From assembly GCF_022568815.1 (NCBI RefSeq), contig NZ_JAKZHX010000001.1, positions 682,001-746,000 of the forward strand: 64,000 nucleotides of DNA. The letters are read 5' to 3'. The notes under the pieces were generated by a model. The model was not told the origin of the DNA. It did no database searches and was given only the letters and a program-made list of their open reading frames with translations. Source of the DNA: Undibacterium paludis (GTDB taxonomy: Bacteria; Pseudomonadota; Gammaproteobacteria; Burkholderiales; Burkholderiaceae_D). Positions 9,432-19,261 of the stretch are shown one piece after another (within the stretch, counting starts at the first letter, position 1; each line of letters starts with the position of its first letter). A program made the translations under genes and the position numbers.

Positions 9432-10853
9432 TCAATGCGCAAAATCCTTGCATATATTTTTCTTGTCCTGCACCTGACATTGCGTCATCAATTTGCCCTG
9501 CTTGTTCCAGGCCTGAATTTTCCAGCCCTGCTCATCACGTTCCAGGAGAGTGAAACCCACTTCATTTGAATTACTGAAGAAATCAGTATGGGCGCCCGGA
9601 TAGGGTGTCGCACCTGCCGCCAGCGGTGTCGGTATCGCCATGTCCAGAGAAGACCCGCCGTTACCAGACACAAACTGTACAGGATGATTACTGCTGAAAG
9701 TCAGCGCTTCAAACAGATGTACATGGCCGGCAAGGGCCACCTGTATACCTGCGGGGAACAGGCGACTGGCATTGAGGTCCTGCATCACTCCCTGCATGGC
9801 TGGGTTGCCGGGCCGCACATCGAGGCCGCCACTTTTTTTCTTCTCTGCCGCCAGCCCCAGAACCGGATGATGGCTCAGGAAGATATTAAAATCAGCCCCC
9901 TCACTCAACTGATTCACCAGCCCGAATTGCTTCTTATAGATCTGATAAGCCTGCTCGTCTTTTGCCAGGGCCTTGCCTGGCGCTTTGGATGAATCGAAGA
10001 CCAGCAGTTGCGCCTGCCCATCCCCAAGCTTGCCCAGGGGAACCGCATAGGGAGGGCTGTAATCACCAGTCAGGTCGTATTGCTCAAGATTGCAATCCCT
10101 GCCCTTTTGCAGAGGGCGCGGGTCCATGAAACGCCACCAGCCCTGGCCGGCACGGGCACAGGATTCATGATTGCCGCGCACGACCACCCAGGGGGCGGCT
10201 TTCAGCAATGCTGCAGCCGGTGCAAAAAAGTCAGCCTGCCAGGTGTCCCAGCCATAACCCCAGGGGCTGCCTGCGCATTCCTTGTTACCCTCTGGGCAGG
10301 CATTTTCCCTGTAGTGATAATCGCCTACGTGCACCACCAGGTCAGGGTTGAAGCTGGCAGCAGTGTTTGCCATGGTACGAAAAGCCCACTTCTCACTGTC
10401 GTTGCAAGACTGAAAATAATCATCGTTCGATTTCAGGCGACAACCGGTGTCACCAATGACCACGATTTTCCTGATGACCGGCTTGGGCACAGGCAGGTCA
10501 TGACCGTCTATTGATGCCCGTTGTGTAGTTGCATGCAAGGTGGCGTCGCAGGTCAGCACAGGGAATACCGAAGCTTTTGACTTGTCTGCCGGACTGGCAG
10601 TCTTACGTTGTGGCATGGTTCCGGCAACAGCCCTCTGTTGCATGATGCTTGCCACGCCATCCTGCAACAGTGACGGGCATACGGTGTCCTCTGTGATCAC
10701 CCTCGCAACAGTTTGCCCCTGTTCTGTTTTAACCAGCCAGGCAGTCTGTAGTTTCTGCTCTTGCAGCAAGGGTGCGGTGCTGCAGGCAGTAAGCATGGCC
10801 AGGCAAGGTAAAACCAATTGTCTTGCAATTGATGACAGGATGTTGAGTCGCAT
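9432..10853 (-). CDS. Calcineurin-like metallophosphoesterase lipoprotein (copy 1)
   Basis: A 473-residue secreted phosphoesterase. The N-terminus has a lipoprotein signal with lipobox LTAC and Cys24 as the lipidation site. The metallophosphatase motifs are complete and in order: GDTG (134-137), GDYHYRE (177-183), GNHE (227-230), SHHP (327-330) and GHVH (376-379). These bind two metal ions. It probably hydrolyses phosphate esters at the cell envelope; the substrate is unknown. It is about 60% identical by eye to the protein at 15277-16713, and the two flank a solute-binding-protein/histidine-kinase operon. A strong terminator follows. Confidence 0.88.
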   Translation of the reverse strand: MRLNILSSIARQLVLPCLAMLTACSTAPLLQEQKLQTAWLVKTEQGQTVARVITEDTVCPSLLQDGVASIMQQRAVAGTMPQRKTASPADKSKASVFPVLTCDATLHATTQRASIDGHDLPVPKPVIRKIVVIGDTGCRLKSNDDYFQSCNDSEKWAFRTMANTAASFNPDLVVHVGDYHYRENACPEGNKECAGSPWGYGWDTWQADFFAPAAALLKAAPWVVVRGNHESCARAGQGWWRFMDPRPLQKGRDCNLEQYDLTGDYSPPYAVPLGKLGDGQAQLLVFDSSKAPGKALAKDEQAYQIYKKQFGLVNQLSEGADFNIFLSHHPVLGLAAEKKKSGGLDVRPGNPAMQGVMQDLNASRLFPAGIQVALAGHVHLFEALTFSSNHPVQFVSGNGGSSLDMAIPTPLAAGATPYPGAHTDFFSNSNEVGFTLLERDEQGWKIQAWNKQGKLMTQCQVQDKKNICKDFAH

Positions 10854-11245
10854 CTTTCCCTCGAAATATCAGCGTTAATCTGGGTGCAAGTATTTGCCAA
10901 AGTCGCTCAGGCTAGCGAAGATTCATGTCCGCATGATGAAATCATGGGCTTTCCTCCTTCACCTGCAATCACCCGTTCCGGAAATGAACGCATAAAGGTA
11001 AAAAATCTTGAATTCGCTCCCGACGCCAAACATTTTCCAGGCTTTCAAGGTATTGTCTGCGCTGAGCAGGTTGGCAATCGAAAATTGCCATGGGGAATTT
11101 TCCACATCTATAATAAGTAAAGCCCCTGTCTGCTACTAAGGCCCATGACACTGTGAGCCTGACTGCCCAGTGTGGTGGCACAAACTGGTGTTCGCTATCG
11201 TCCCTGGTTGTTGACCATGTCTGTTCATGGTTTTGGAGCACATTG
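10854..11245. other. 392-bp divergent intergenic region
   Basis: This region separates the leftward metallophosphoesterase from the rightward solute-binding-protein/kinase operon and must hold promoters for both. A good sigma-70 type promoter is visible for the rightward operon (next entry). I see no gene and no clear operator repeat. Confidence 0.6.
11085..11114 (+). promoter_or_regulatory. Predicted promoter of the SBP-kinase operon
   Basis: TTGCCA at 11085-11090 and a perfect TATAAT at 11109-11114 are separated by 18 bp. The start codon is 131 bp downstream, leaving a long 5' untranslated region. Confidence 0.5.
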
Positions 11246-12988
11246 ATGAGCAGCATACGGATTGCAATACGGATTTCAGGCTTGACGCTGTGCTGCATGC
11301 TGAGCATGAGTCAGGCCATGGCGGATCAGAAAGCAGCAGAAAAATGGCTGGATCAGGAGTTTGCCATTTCCAGTCTGTCGCGCCCCCGGCAACTGGAAGA
11401 AATGGCATGGTTCATTGCTGCTGCCGAACAACTCAAGCGCAAGGGCGTCAGGGAAATCCGGGTGGTATCTGAAATCATCGATACGCATGTCTATGAATCA
11501 ACGGTGCTGAGCAAGGCCTTCGAGGACATCACAGGCATCAAGGTGATCCATGAAACCATGCCAGAAGGCGAGCTCGTCGACCGCCTGCAAAAAGCCATCT
11601 ACACTGACAACAGCAACTACGATGGGTGGATATCCGATTCTGACCTGATAGGCACACATTACCGCTATGGTGTGATAGAGCCCTTGTCAGATTACATGAA
11701 GGGCGCCGGCAAGGAGTACACCAATCCAGGCCTGGATATCAAGGACTTCATCGGCACCAGTTTCACCACCGCGCCGGACGGCAAGCTCTACCAGTTGCCT
11801 GACCAGCAGTTTGCCAACCTGTACTGGTTCCGCGCTGACCTGTTTGCCCGCAAGGACTTGCAGGAGCGTTTCAGGCAAAAATATGGCTATGAACTTGGCG
11901 TACCGCAAAACTGGTCTGCCTATGAGGACATAGCCGAATTCTTTAGCCTTGATGTCAAGTCCATCGATGGCAAACCCATCTACGGGCATATGGATTACGG
12001 CAAGCGCGATCCTTCACTCGGCTGGCGTTTTACTGACGCCTGGCTGTCAATGGCCGGTGCGGCAGACCGTGGCATACCAAATGGCCTGCCAGTGGATGAA
12101 TGGGGTATACGGGTATCCAGCGACAAATGCACGGCCGTTGGCGCCAGCGTTGCCAGGGGTGGCGCAACCAATTCGCCTGCCGCCGTGTATGCGCTGACCA
12201 AATACCTGGAATGGCTGAACAAATACGCACCGCCACAGGCCAGGCAACTGAACTTCAGCGAAGCCGGTCCGGTACCGGCGCAAGGGCAGATTGCCCAGCA
12301 GATTTTCTGGTATACGGCATTCACGTCATCGATGATCAAACCAGAACTCAAGGTCATGAACCCCGATGGCACACCGAAGTGGCGCATGGCGCCCTCCCCT
12401 CATGGCGCCTACTGGAAAACCGGCATGCAGAATGGTTACCAGGATGTAGGGTCATGGACTTTCTTCAAATCCACACCGCCTGCACGCAAGGCAGCAGCCT
12501 GGTTATACGCACAATTTGTCACGGCAAAAACCGTTTCACTGAAAAAATCCATTGTTGGTCTGACCTTCATACGTGAATCAGACATACGACATGAATACTT
12601 TACAAAAAATGCGCCGCGCTACGGTGGCCTGATCGAGTTTTACCGCAGCCCGGCCCGCATCGCCTGGACACCAACCGGCAACAATGTACCTGACTATCCC
12701 AGACTGGCGAATTTATGGTGGAGCAACATCGCGCCAGCCATACAGGGCGAACTCAGCCCGCAGGCTGCCCTGGACAAGCTGGCTGACCAGATGGATAGCG
12801 TGATGGCCGAATTGCAAAGCAAGGGAATGAAAAACTGTGCGCCAAAACTCAATGCGCTGCAAGATCCGTCGAAATACCTGAGTGACAAAGGGGCTCCCTG
12901 GAAAAAACTGGCTCAGGAAAAACCGCGCGGCGAAACCATAGACTATGAAAAACTATTGCAGGCCTGGCGCGAAGGCAGGGTGAAATAA
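11246..12988 (+). CDS. Sugar-type ABC solute-binding protein, no permease nearby
   Basis: About 580 residues with a signal peptide (ISGLTLCCMLSMSQAMA). The mature protein has the layout of family 1 extracellular solute-binding proteins: an early VSEIIDTHVYESTVLSKAFEDITGI segment, then YDGWISDSDLIG and later PQNWSAYEDIAEFF. At 580 residues it is longer than the usual 420-450. The start at 11246 has GGAG seven bases upstream. No permease or ATPase gene is adjacent. Instead a histidine kinase begins 8 bp after the stop. The protein may deliver ligand information to the kinase rather than feed a transporter, as with LuxP/LuxQ or TorT/TorS; this is inference. Confidence 0.85.
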   Translation: MSSIRIAIRISGLTLCCMLSMSQAMADQKAAEKWLDQEFAISSLSRPRQLEEMAWFIAAAEQLKRKGVREIRVVSEIIDTHVYESTVLSKAFEDITGIKVIHETMPEGELVDRLQKAIYTDNSNYDGWISDSDLIGTHYRYGVIEPLSDYMKGAGKEYTNPGLDIKDFIGTSFTTAPDGKLYQLPDQQFANLYWFRADLFARKDLQERFRQKYGYELGVPQNWSAYEDIAEFFSLDVKSIDGKPIYGHMDYGKRDPSLGWRFTDAWLSMAGAADRGIPNGLPVDEWGIRVSSDKCTAVGASVARGGATNSPAAVYALTKYLEWLNKYAPPQARQLNFSEAGPVPAQGQIAQQIFWYTAFTSSMIKPELKVMNPDGTPKWRMAPSPHGAYWKTGMQNGYQDVGSWTFFKSTPPARKAAAWLYAQFVTAKTVSLKKSIVGLTFIRESDIRHEYFTKNAPRYGGLIEFYRSPARIAWTPTGNNVPDYPRLANLWWSNIAPAIQGELSPQAALDKLADQMDSVMAELQSKGMKNCAPKLNALQDPSKYLSDKGAPWKKLAQEKPRGETIDYEKLLQAWREGRVK

Positions 12989-12996
12989 AGACAGCC

Positions 12997-15264
12997 ATGG
13001 CAGCCGACAAAGATAAAAAGAGCATGTTTTTTCGCAGAAATATGAGTCTGCTGGCAGTCACTTTGCTAATCGTATTGGCGATACTGGCGCAATCCTACTG
13101 GAGCGTGCAGCAAGACAAGGCACTGACCCTGCAGGCAGAAAGCAATAATGCCCATGTCGCCGTGCGCCTGCTCGAAGAGCATGTTACCCAGACCATGCAG
13201 GACGGTGTACAGAAACTCGATGCCATCGCTGCAGCCGTGGCATCCTTCACCCATGACACTGCGGCTATCCACAGCCTGCTGGCATCGTATGATATCCAGG
13301 ACAACCGCTATATCAAATCCTTACGCTATGTAGACCTGCAAGGCAATAGCTGGGTCAGCTCACCGGACTTTCCGGCGCACCAGATGCGTGTCGCAGATCG
13401 TGAAGACATACGCTTTTTGCTCAAGCACCCGGAACACAGGGAAGTCGTCATCGGCAACCCTTATGAAAGTCGCTACGACAGTCAGTTGGTACTGCCCATT
13501 GCCCGCAATATTTTCGACAAGAATGGCAAGCAGCTGGCCATGATCAGTACCGACATACGGATCGCCTATTTTGCTGACCTGTATGCCAACGTGGCGAAAG
13601 AAAACAATGCCATGCTGGCCCTGATCGCCAATGCAGGCTTCATCATCGTCCGCTCTCCTTTCGAAGCACGCTATGTGAACCGCGACATCAGCAAGGAAGC
13701 AGCTACCCGCAATCTGGAAAAACTCGACAATGAAGGCAGTTTTTCTGACCCGTCCTGGCTCGATGATGAAGTCGAACGACTGTATGTCTATCGCAAGGTG
13801 AACGGTTTCCCACTGACCGTGGTATATGGTCGTGACTATGAAAGCATGCTGGAACCATGGCAGCAGCGTCTGCAAACCAGGCTGGTGTTCACCCTGGCAG
13901 TCATCATATTTTTATTGTCCGTCATGGGCTTGCTGGCGATACAGGTACACAAGTTACGGGTTTCAGAAGCAACACTGAGAAATGCCGAATACAAGTTCTC
14001 TGAAATCTTTGAGCGTTCGCCATTGCCACTGTCTCTGGTGAATTTAAACACCCGCAAGATCGATGCGGTCAATGATGCCTGGATCAAACTGTTCGGTTAC
14101 CGGCGTGAAGAAATACTGACAGACACTATCAATTATCAAAAAAAATTCTGGGCAGATAAAGAACAGTTAAAGCGATTCACCAACATGCTGCGTTCAGAAT
14201 CGCAGGTAGATCTTTTCCAGGCCACGCTGATACATGCCGACGGTTCGCACAGAATTTGCCTGTTATCTTCGCGCACTTACCTGGCAGACGGTGAAGAGCG
14301 CTATATCATTACGCCGCAGGACGTTACCCGTCAGCTCGCCGCCGAACAGGATTTGCTGTTGCTCAATGCCTCTCTGGAAGAAAGGGTCGCCAGACGTACA
14401 GAGAACCTGGAACGCTCCAACGCCGACCTGGCGGCAGCGCTTGACTCCCTGCAAATGATGCAGGGAGAACTGATAAGACAAGAGAAACTGGCTTCGCTGG
14501 GTTCGCTGGTGGCAGGTGTCGCGCATGAACTCAATACGCCCATCGGCAACAGCGTCACCGTGGCCAGTACCTTGCAGGATGAAGCCCTGCGCCTGCAGGA
14601 CGAAACCCGGCAGGGCATGATCAAGCGCAGCTCCTTCAATACCTTCCTCGATAATATCGTCTTCGGTTCGGATGTATTGATGCGCTCCCTGATACGCGCA
14701 TCAGAATTGATACGCAGTTTCAAGCATGTTGCCGTCGATCAGTCCAGCGACATGCGCAGGGATTTTGACTTGCGCCAGGCCCTGGAAGAGATTTTGCTGA
14801 CCAATTCTTCCCTGTATACCAAGACACCGTATGAAATGAAGACTGATTTGCAGGAAGGTATCAGCATGAACAGCTTTCCCGGCGCACTGGGTCAGATCAT
14901 AGGCAACTTCGTGACGAATGCGATCAGGCATGGTTTTGAAGACCGGCAAACAGGTATCATGTGTTTAAGCTGTCACCTGATTGATGCGCAACATGTGGAA
15001 ATACAATTCAGTGATGATGGCCGTGGCATCGCTGCCGAACATCTGGGTAAAGTGTTTGACCCTTTTTTCACCACCAAATTTGGCCAGGGAGGATCTGGCC
15101 TTGGTATGAATATCGCCTACAACCTGGTGACCACGGTACTCGGCGGCAAAATTCATTTATCCAGTGATGGTGGGCAGGGTAGTTGCTTCACCATGGTGCT
15201 GCCGCTGACAGCTCCAGAGACAGAAGCGAGCCAGGTCGGCAGCCATCTGGCTACCCACTCCTGA
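12997..15264 (+). CDS. Cache-PAS hybrid-type sensor histidine kinase
   Basis: A 755-residue membrane kinase. Membrane helix 1 spans ~17-35, an extracellular double-Cache-like sensor ~39-293, helix 2 ~296-316 and a PAS domain ~325-450. A coiled coil (EERVARRTENLERSNADLAA) leads into the HisKA dimerisation helix with the phosphorylated His510 in AHELNTPIG. The ATPase domain has the N box (NFVTNAIRHGF), G1 box (DDGRGIA), F box (FDPFFTTKFG) and G2 box (GSGLGMNIA). No receiver domain is present, and no response regulator gene is adjacent, so the partner is encoded elsewhere. It lies 8 bp after the solute-binding protein gene and is almost certainly co-transcribed with it. The gene ends 12 bp from the convergent metallophosphoesterase. 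Confidence 0.92.
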   Translation: MAADKDKKSMFFRRNMSLLAVTLLIVLAILAQSYWSVQQDKALTLQAESNNAHVAVRLLEEHVTQTMQDGVQKLDAIAAAVASFTHDTAAIHSLLASYDIQDNRYIKSLRYVDLQGNSWVSSPDFPAHQMRVADREDIRFLLKHPEHREVVIGNPYESRYDSQLVLPIARNIFDKNGKQLAMISTDIRIAYFADLYANVAKENNAMLALIANAGFIIVRSPFEARYVNRDISKEAATRNLEKLDNEGSFSDPSWLDDEVERLYVYRKVNGFPLTVVYGRDYESMLEPWQQRLQTRLVFTLAVIIFLLSVMGLLAIQVHKLRVSEATLRNAEYKFSEIFERSPLPLSLVNLNTRKIDAVNDAWIKLFGYRREEILTDTINYQKKFWADKEQLKRFTNMLRSESQVDLFQATLIHADGSHRICLLSSRTYLADGEERYIITPQDVTRQLAAEQDLLLLNASLEERVARRTENLERSNADLAAALDSLQMMQGELIRQEKLASLGSLVAGVAHELNTPIGNSVTVASTLQDEALRLQDETRQGMIKRSSFNTFLDNIVFGSDVLMRSLIRASELIRSFKHVAVDQSSDMRRDFDLRQALEEILLTNSSLYTKTPYEMKTDLQEGISMNSFPGALGQIIGNFVTNAIRHGFEDRQTGIMCLSCHLIDAQHVEIQFSDDGRGIAAEHLGKVFDPFFTTKFGQGGSGLGMNIAYNLVTTVLGGKIHLSSDGGQGSCFTMVLPLTAPETEASQVGSHLATHS

Positions 15265-15276
15265 CTCACCACTGGT

Positions 15277-16713
15277 TTATTTTGCAGCGGGCTTGCATTC
15301 CGTCTTCTTGCCATCTGTACGGCATTCTTCAATCATCTTGCCGTGCTTGTTCCATGCCTGGAATTTCCAGCCCGGTTGTTCGCGCTCTATGGTCATGAAG
15401 CCAACATCATTTGAATTGCTGAAGTGATCCAGCCTGGCCTCGTTGTAAGGTGTGGAATTGGCTGCCAGCGGTACTGGCAAAGGGGCGTCCAGCGAAGAGC
15501 CGCCGTTGCCCGAAACAAATTGCACTGGCTGGTCGGTGCTGAAAGTCAGCGCTTCAAACAAGTGCACATGACCGGCCAGGGTGGCCTGCACTTTGGCGGG
15601 AAATAACCGCGTACCGTTCAGGCCCTGCATGATGTCCTGCATGGGCAGGCTGCCCTGGTAGATTTTCAGGTCGCCATCCTTCTTGCGTTCCACCGCAAAG
15701 CCCAGTACCGGATGATGGCTGATGAAGAGGTTGAAGTCGGCTGCATCTGCCAGTTTGTTGACTGTCTTGAATTGTTCTGTATAAACCTGGTAGGCGGTAT
15801 CTGTTTTGGCAAATGCCTTGATAGGCATTTTTGCGGAATCAAATATGATCAATTGTGCATGCTCGCCACCGATGCGGCCCAGCGGCACAGCATAGGGATC
15901 ACTATAATCGCCAGTCATATCATTCTGCTCTTGCGCACAGTCACGCCCTTTTTGCAAAGGCCTGGGGTCCATCAGACGCCACCAGCCCTGACCGGCTCGC
16001 ACACAGGTTTCATGATTGCCACGCACCACCACCCATGGCGCAGCTTGCAGCAAAGCACTTGCCGGTGAAAAAAAATCGGCTTGCCAGGTATCCCAGCCAT
16101 AACCCCAGGGACTGCCTGCACATTCCTTGTTACCTGCGGGGCAGGCATTTTCGCGGTAATGATAATCACCGACATGCACAACCAGGTCAGGCTTGAAGCG
16201 CGCTGCAGTCTGCACCATTTCACGGAAAGCCCATTTTTCACTGTCATTGCAGGACTGGAAATAATCATCATTCGATTTCAGGCGGCAGCCGGTATCACCG
16301 ATCACGATGATTTTTTGCGCCACCGGTTTTGGCAAGGGCAAATCGCGCCCGGCTATGCGGGCAGTCTTGACTGTCGCTGGCAGTGGTGCTTCACAGGTCA
16401 GTACAGGAAAAGCCGAAGGCTTGCTGTCTTCGGACTTGCTGGCTGTCTTGCGCAAGGCCAGGGTTTCCATCGGTGCACGTGTAGCCATGGTTTGCAGCAT
16501 GCCATCCTGCACCAGTGTCGGGCAAACGGTATCCGTCGTAACAGCGCGGGCAATCGCCTGCCCCTGCTCACCGAGCACAACCCAGGCGGCCTGCAGCTTG
16601 TCGGCTTCTTCATTCTTCACCTGTACACTGGTACAGGCTGTCAATGCCGCCAATACACTGATGCAAGAAGCACCAAGTAGGGTACGCCGTATTTGCGCTG
16701 TCTTGAAACTCAT
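15277..16713 (-). CDS. Calcineurin-like metallophosphoesterase lipoprotein (copy 2)
   Basis: A 478-residue paralogue of the protein at 9432-10853. It has a lipoprotein signal with lipobox LTAC and the same ordered motifs: GDTGC, GDYHYRE, GNHE, SHHP and GHVH. The stretch from GDTGCRLKSND through AGSPWGYGWDTWQADFF is nearly identical in the two copies, while the N-terminal ~120 residues and the C-terminal tail differ. It probably acts on phosphate esters in the periplasm or at the outer membrane. The gene lies 36 bp downstream of the serine hydrolase on the same strand, so they may form an operon. Confidence 0.88.
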   Translation of the reverse strand: MSFKTAQIRRTLLGASCISVLAALTACTSVQVKNEEADKLQAAWVVLGEQGQAIARAVTTDTVCPTLVQDGMLQTMATRAPMETLALRKTASKSEDSKPSAFPVLTCEAPLPATVKTARIAGRDLPLPKPVAQKIIVIGDTGCRLKSNDDYFQSCNDSEKWAFREMVQTAARFKPDLVVHVGDYHYRENACPAGNKECAGSPWGYGWDTWQADFFSPASALLQAAPWVVVRGNHETCVRAGQGWWRLMDPRPLQKGRDCAQEQNDMTGDYSDPYAVPLGRIGGEHAQLIIFDSAKMPIKAFAKTDTAYQVYTEQFKTVNKLADAADFNLFISHHPVLGFAVERKKDGDLKIYQGSLPMQDIMQGLNGTRLFPAKVQATLAGHVHLFEALTFSTDQPVQFVSGNGGSSLDAPLPVPLAANSTPYNEARLDHFSNSNDVGFMTIEREQPGWKFQAWNKHGKMIEECRTDGKKTECKPAAK

Positions 16714-16749
16714 GCTGCTCTCCTCATATTCATCACAATTATCTGCTTA

Positions 16750-17967
16750 TCACACTGCGGCGCGATGGCCTACCGCCTCATAGGCCAACCGCTTGAAGTC
16801 GAAAGAAAACGGGTGCCAGAAGCTCATCAGCCTTTGCGTCATCAGAACACCGGCAATATGATGGCGCGGTGATATCCACCAGTGGGTACCGGCAATGCCA
16901 CCCCATTCAAATTCACCAGCCGCCGCCGGCGGGTCGATGGAAGAAGGCTGCAAAGTGACAGCGCCACCCAGTCCAAAACCCTTGCCCGGTACGGCGCCCA
17001 CACCGGGAAATGCGATACCGGTACCTGACGGCAAATGGTTTTGCATCATCAACCTGATCGTGTCCGGCCTCAACAAGGTGTCGCCATCCGGCATGAGGCT
17101 GCGCATCAGAGCCAGCATGTCCTGCATGCTCGACACCAGGCCACCACCACCGGACAGACGGGCGACCGGCGTCACAAAGGCGCCGGGGTACGGTGATTTG
17201 TCAAGCTTGCGCAAACCACGCTGCAAGATGTTTTGCGGATCAGCGCCGGAATAATACGATGCGAGCAGTTCACGCTTGTGTTCAGGCACGACAAACCCGG
17301 TGTCATGCATGGCCAGAGGATTGAGTATGCGCATTTGCAGGAAACGGTCAAAGCTCATGCCGCTGACCACTTCGACCAGTCTGGCCAGCACATCGGTGGC
17401 AATCGAATATTCCCAGGCTGTACCAGGATGAAAACTCAGCGGCAGCCCGGCCAGGACATCCATCATGTCTGCCAGGCTGCTGAAGGCATTCATCACCCGT
17501 CTTTCATTATAGGCCTTGTACATCAGCGTACCGTGGTCAAGCAGACCATAACTGAGGCCGGAGCTGTGATTGAGCAATTGCCGTATCGTGATAGGGGAAC
17601 GGGCTGCTTCGGTATCGTCTATGCTGGCAGCACCTGGCCTGAGCACCCTGCGGTTTGCCAGTTGTGGCAAAAACTCTTCAGCTGGCTGATCCAGTTCCAG
17701 CTTGCCATCTTCCATCAGCAGCAGTACTGCCATGGATGTAATCAGCTTGGTATTGGAAAACACGCGAAACAGATGATCATCGCGCATCGGCGTCCGGCTT
17801 TCACGGTCTGCCCAACCTGTGCAATGGCTGTGCACCAGTTCGCGCCCGACCAGGACGGCGGTGGACACACCGGACAGGATTTCCCTGTCCACATATTTTT
17901 GCATGGCGGCGTTGACGGCGCTGAAATCGTAAGTCATGTCCTGCAGTCTGGAAAAATCAAAACCCAC
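16750..17967 (-). CDS. Beta-lactamase-fold serine hydrolase
   Basis: A 405-residue enzyme of the class C beta-lactamase / D-peptidase / EstB-esterase family (Pfam Beta-lactamase). The SxxK nucleophile motif is SNTK in FRVFSNTKLITSMAVLLL. The Tyr of the YxN-type motif is likely in WEYSIATDVLARL, and GGGGLVSS plus GIAGTHWW lie in the C-terminal half. No signal peptide is seen, so it is probably a cytoplasmic esterase rather than a resistance enzyme. The start is uncertain: GTG at 17967 or ATG at 17937, neither with a good ribosome site. The gene precedes metallophosphoesterase copy 2. Confidence 0.82.
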   Translation of the reverse strand: MGFDFSRLQDMTYDFSAVNAAMQKYVDREILSGVSTAVLVGRELVHSHCTGWADRESRTPMRDDHLFRVFSNTKLITSMAVLLLMEDGKLELDQPAEEFLPQLANRRVLRPGAASIDDTEAARSPITIRQLLNHSSGLSYGLLDHGTLMYKAYNERRVMNAFSSLADMMDVLAGLPLSFHPGTAWEYSIATDVLARLVEVVSGMSFDRFLQMRILNPLAMHDTGFVVPEHKRELLASYYSGADPQNILQRGLRKLDKSPYPGAFVTPVARLSGGGGLVSSMQDMLALMRSLMPDGDTLLRPDTIRLMMQNHLPSGTGIAFPGVGAVPGKGFGLGGAVTLQPSSIDPPAAAGEFEWGGIAGTHWWISPRHHIAGVLMTQRLMSFWHPFSFDFKRLAYEAVGHRAAV

Positions 17968-18032
17968 ATATTACTACGCAGACAGCACGTCACCACCGCA
18001 GTCAGAGCAAGTTCTTGTAACACAAGATGTCG

Positions 18033-18365
18033 TCAACTCAATACAAATTGCCAGAAAAAAAAGACAACCAGGCCAGTGATAATGGTCAGCAACTGATGCC
18101 GGGTCACTGCACAAAGCAAGGCAGCCACGCTGGCCGCCACCAGCTGAGGGTTATGCCAGCTCAGTTCCAGCCCTTTACCATGCGGTGACAGTATCATCGG
18201 CACGATGATTGCGGTCAGCACCGTGACCGGTACAAAGTCGAGTGCCTTCTTCACATTGACAGAGAACGCCACGCGGTCACCCAGGATAAAGATCAGGGCC
18301 TTCACCAGAAAGGTGATAACAGCCATGCCAAGAATGGTCATTGTTATATCCATGGTCGTATTCAT
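18033..18365 (-). CDS. azlD: AzlD-family branched-chain amino acid transport subunit
   Basis: A 110-residue protein with four predicted membrane segments, such as MTILGMAVITFLVKALIFIL and FVPVTVLTAIIVPMIL. It matches the AzlD family. Its start overlaps the end of azlC by 4 bp (ATGA). AzlC and AzlD together export branched-chain amino acids and analogues such as azaleucine. Assignment rests on size, membrane topology and the pairing with AzlC. Confidence 0.85.
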   Translation of the reverse strand: MNTTMDITMTILGMAVITFLVKALIFILGDRVAFSVNVKKALDFVPVTVLTAIIVPMILSPHGKGLELSWHNPQLVAASVAALLCAVTRHQLLTIITGLVVFFFWQFVLS

Positions 18366-19087
18366 GCCTGCTCCAGCCTGACTTGTTTGTCGCCAAGAAA
18401 TGGCGAGGCCAGCATGCCGACAGTGACACCACTGGCAATGGCGATCAGCAAACCCAGTTTATAGGGCAGGTCCTGCAACAGGTACGCCGCACCACCCGCC
18501 ACAATCGCGGCAAACAAATGTGGCCGCTTGAACAACTGCGGCACCACAATGGCGATAAAGGTCGCCACCATCGCAAAGTCCAGGCCCAGCGTCTGCAACT
18601 TGGGGAAGATCGCACCAAACAGCAGGCCCACCAGGGTCCAGGCTTGCCAGTTGATATACATGGACAGGCCGGAACCAAGGAAATACCAGTGCCCCTGTGC
18701 AGCCTGCGGATGGTCACGGTAATAGCGGTCGACCACGGCAAAGGTCTCGTCAGTCAGTAAAAACCCCAAACCCCAGCGCCAGCGACGTGGTAAATGACGC
18801 ACATGCGGCATCAGGGCGGCGGCATACAGCATGTGGCGCAGGTTGACGATGAAAGTCGCCAGCCAGATCACCAGCATGCCGGTGTGGCTGGCGATAAGAC
18901 CGGTGGCAATGAACTGACTGGAGCCGGCAAACACTGCCAGTGACATTAACTGCCCCTGCCAGAGTTGCATTTGTGCCGTGGCAACTAGCGCGCCAAAGAT
19001 CATGCCAAAGGGTGCAGCACCGACCAGCATGGGGACGGTATCACGGATACCGGCAGTAAAACTTGTCAATCGGGAAGTGGTGGGCAT
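18362..19087 (-). CDS. azlC: AzlC-family branched-chain amino acid transporter
   Basis: A 241-residue inner-membrane protein. The N-terminal pattern FTAGIRDTVPMLVGAAPFGMIFGALVAT and the motif SLAVFAGSSQFIATGL are characteristic of AzlC, followed by LTDETFAV and several membrane helices. It forms the large subunit of the AzlCD exporter. The azlD gene overlaps its stop. The AraC-type regulator 174 bp upstream on the same strand may control the pair, as is common for azlCD loci. Confidence 0.9.
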   Translation of the reverse strand: MPTTSRLTSFTAGIRDTVPMLVGAAPFGMIFGALVATAQMQLWQGQLMSLAVFAGSSQFIATGLIASHTGMLVIWLATFIVNLRHMLYAAALMPHVRHLPRRWRWGLGFLLTDETFAVVDRYYRDHPQAAQGHWYFLGSGLSMYINWQAWTLVGLLFGAIFPKLQTLGLDFAMVATFIAIVVPQLFKRPHLFAAIVAGGAAYLLQDLPYKLGLLIAIASGVTVGMLASPFLGDKQVRLEQA

Positions 19088-19261
19088 GGCTGTATCCAGG
19101 TATCAATATGCTTGAACTGGAATCTTGCACGGCAAAACCGGATTGCGCTTGTACAATCTTGCGCTAATACGGGTATCAACTCGGCAAACACCGCGTTAAA
19201 TCAACTGCTTGTGGCCCTGAATATTGCCCGAATGTTGCGCTAAATCGAACAATGTCAGGAT

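Noticed and set aside
17233-18096. 287-codon plus-strand frame
   Set aside because: Antisense to the serine hydrolase and reaching into azlD; no ribosome site or motif.
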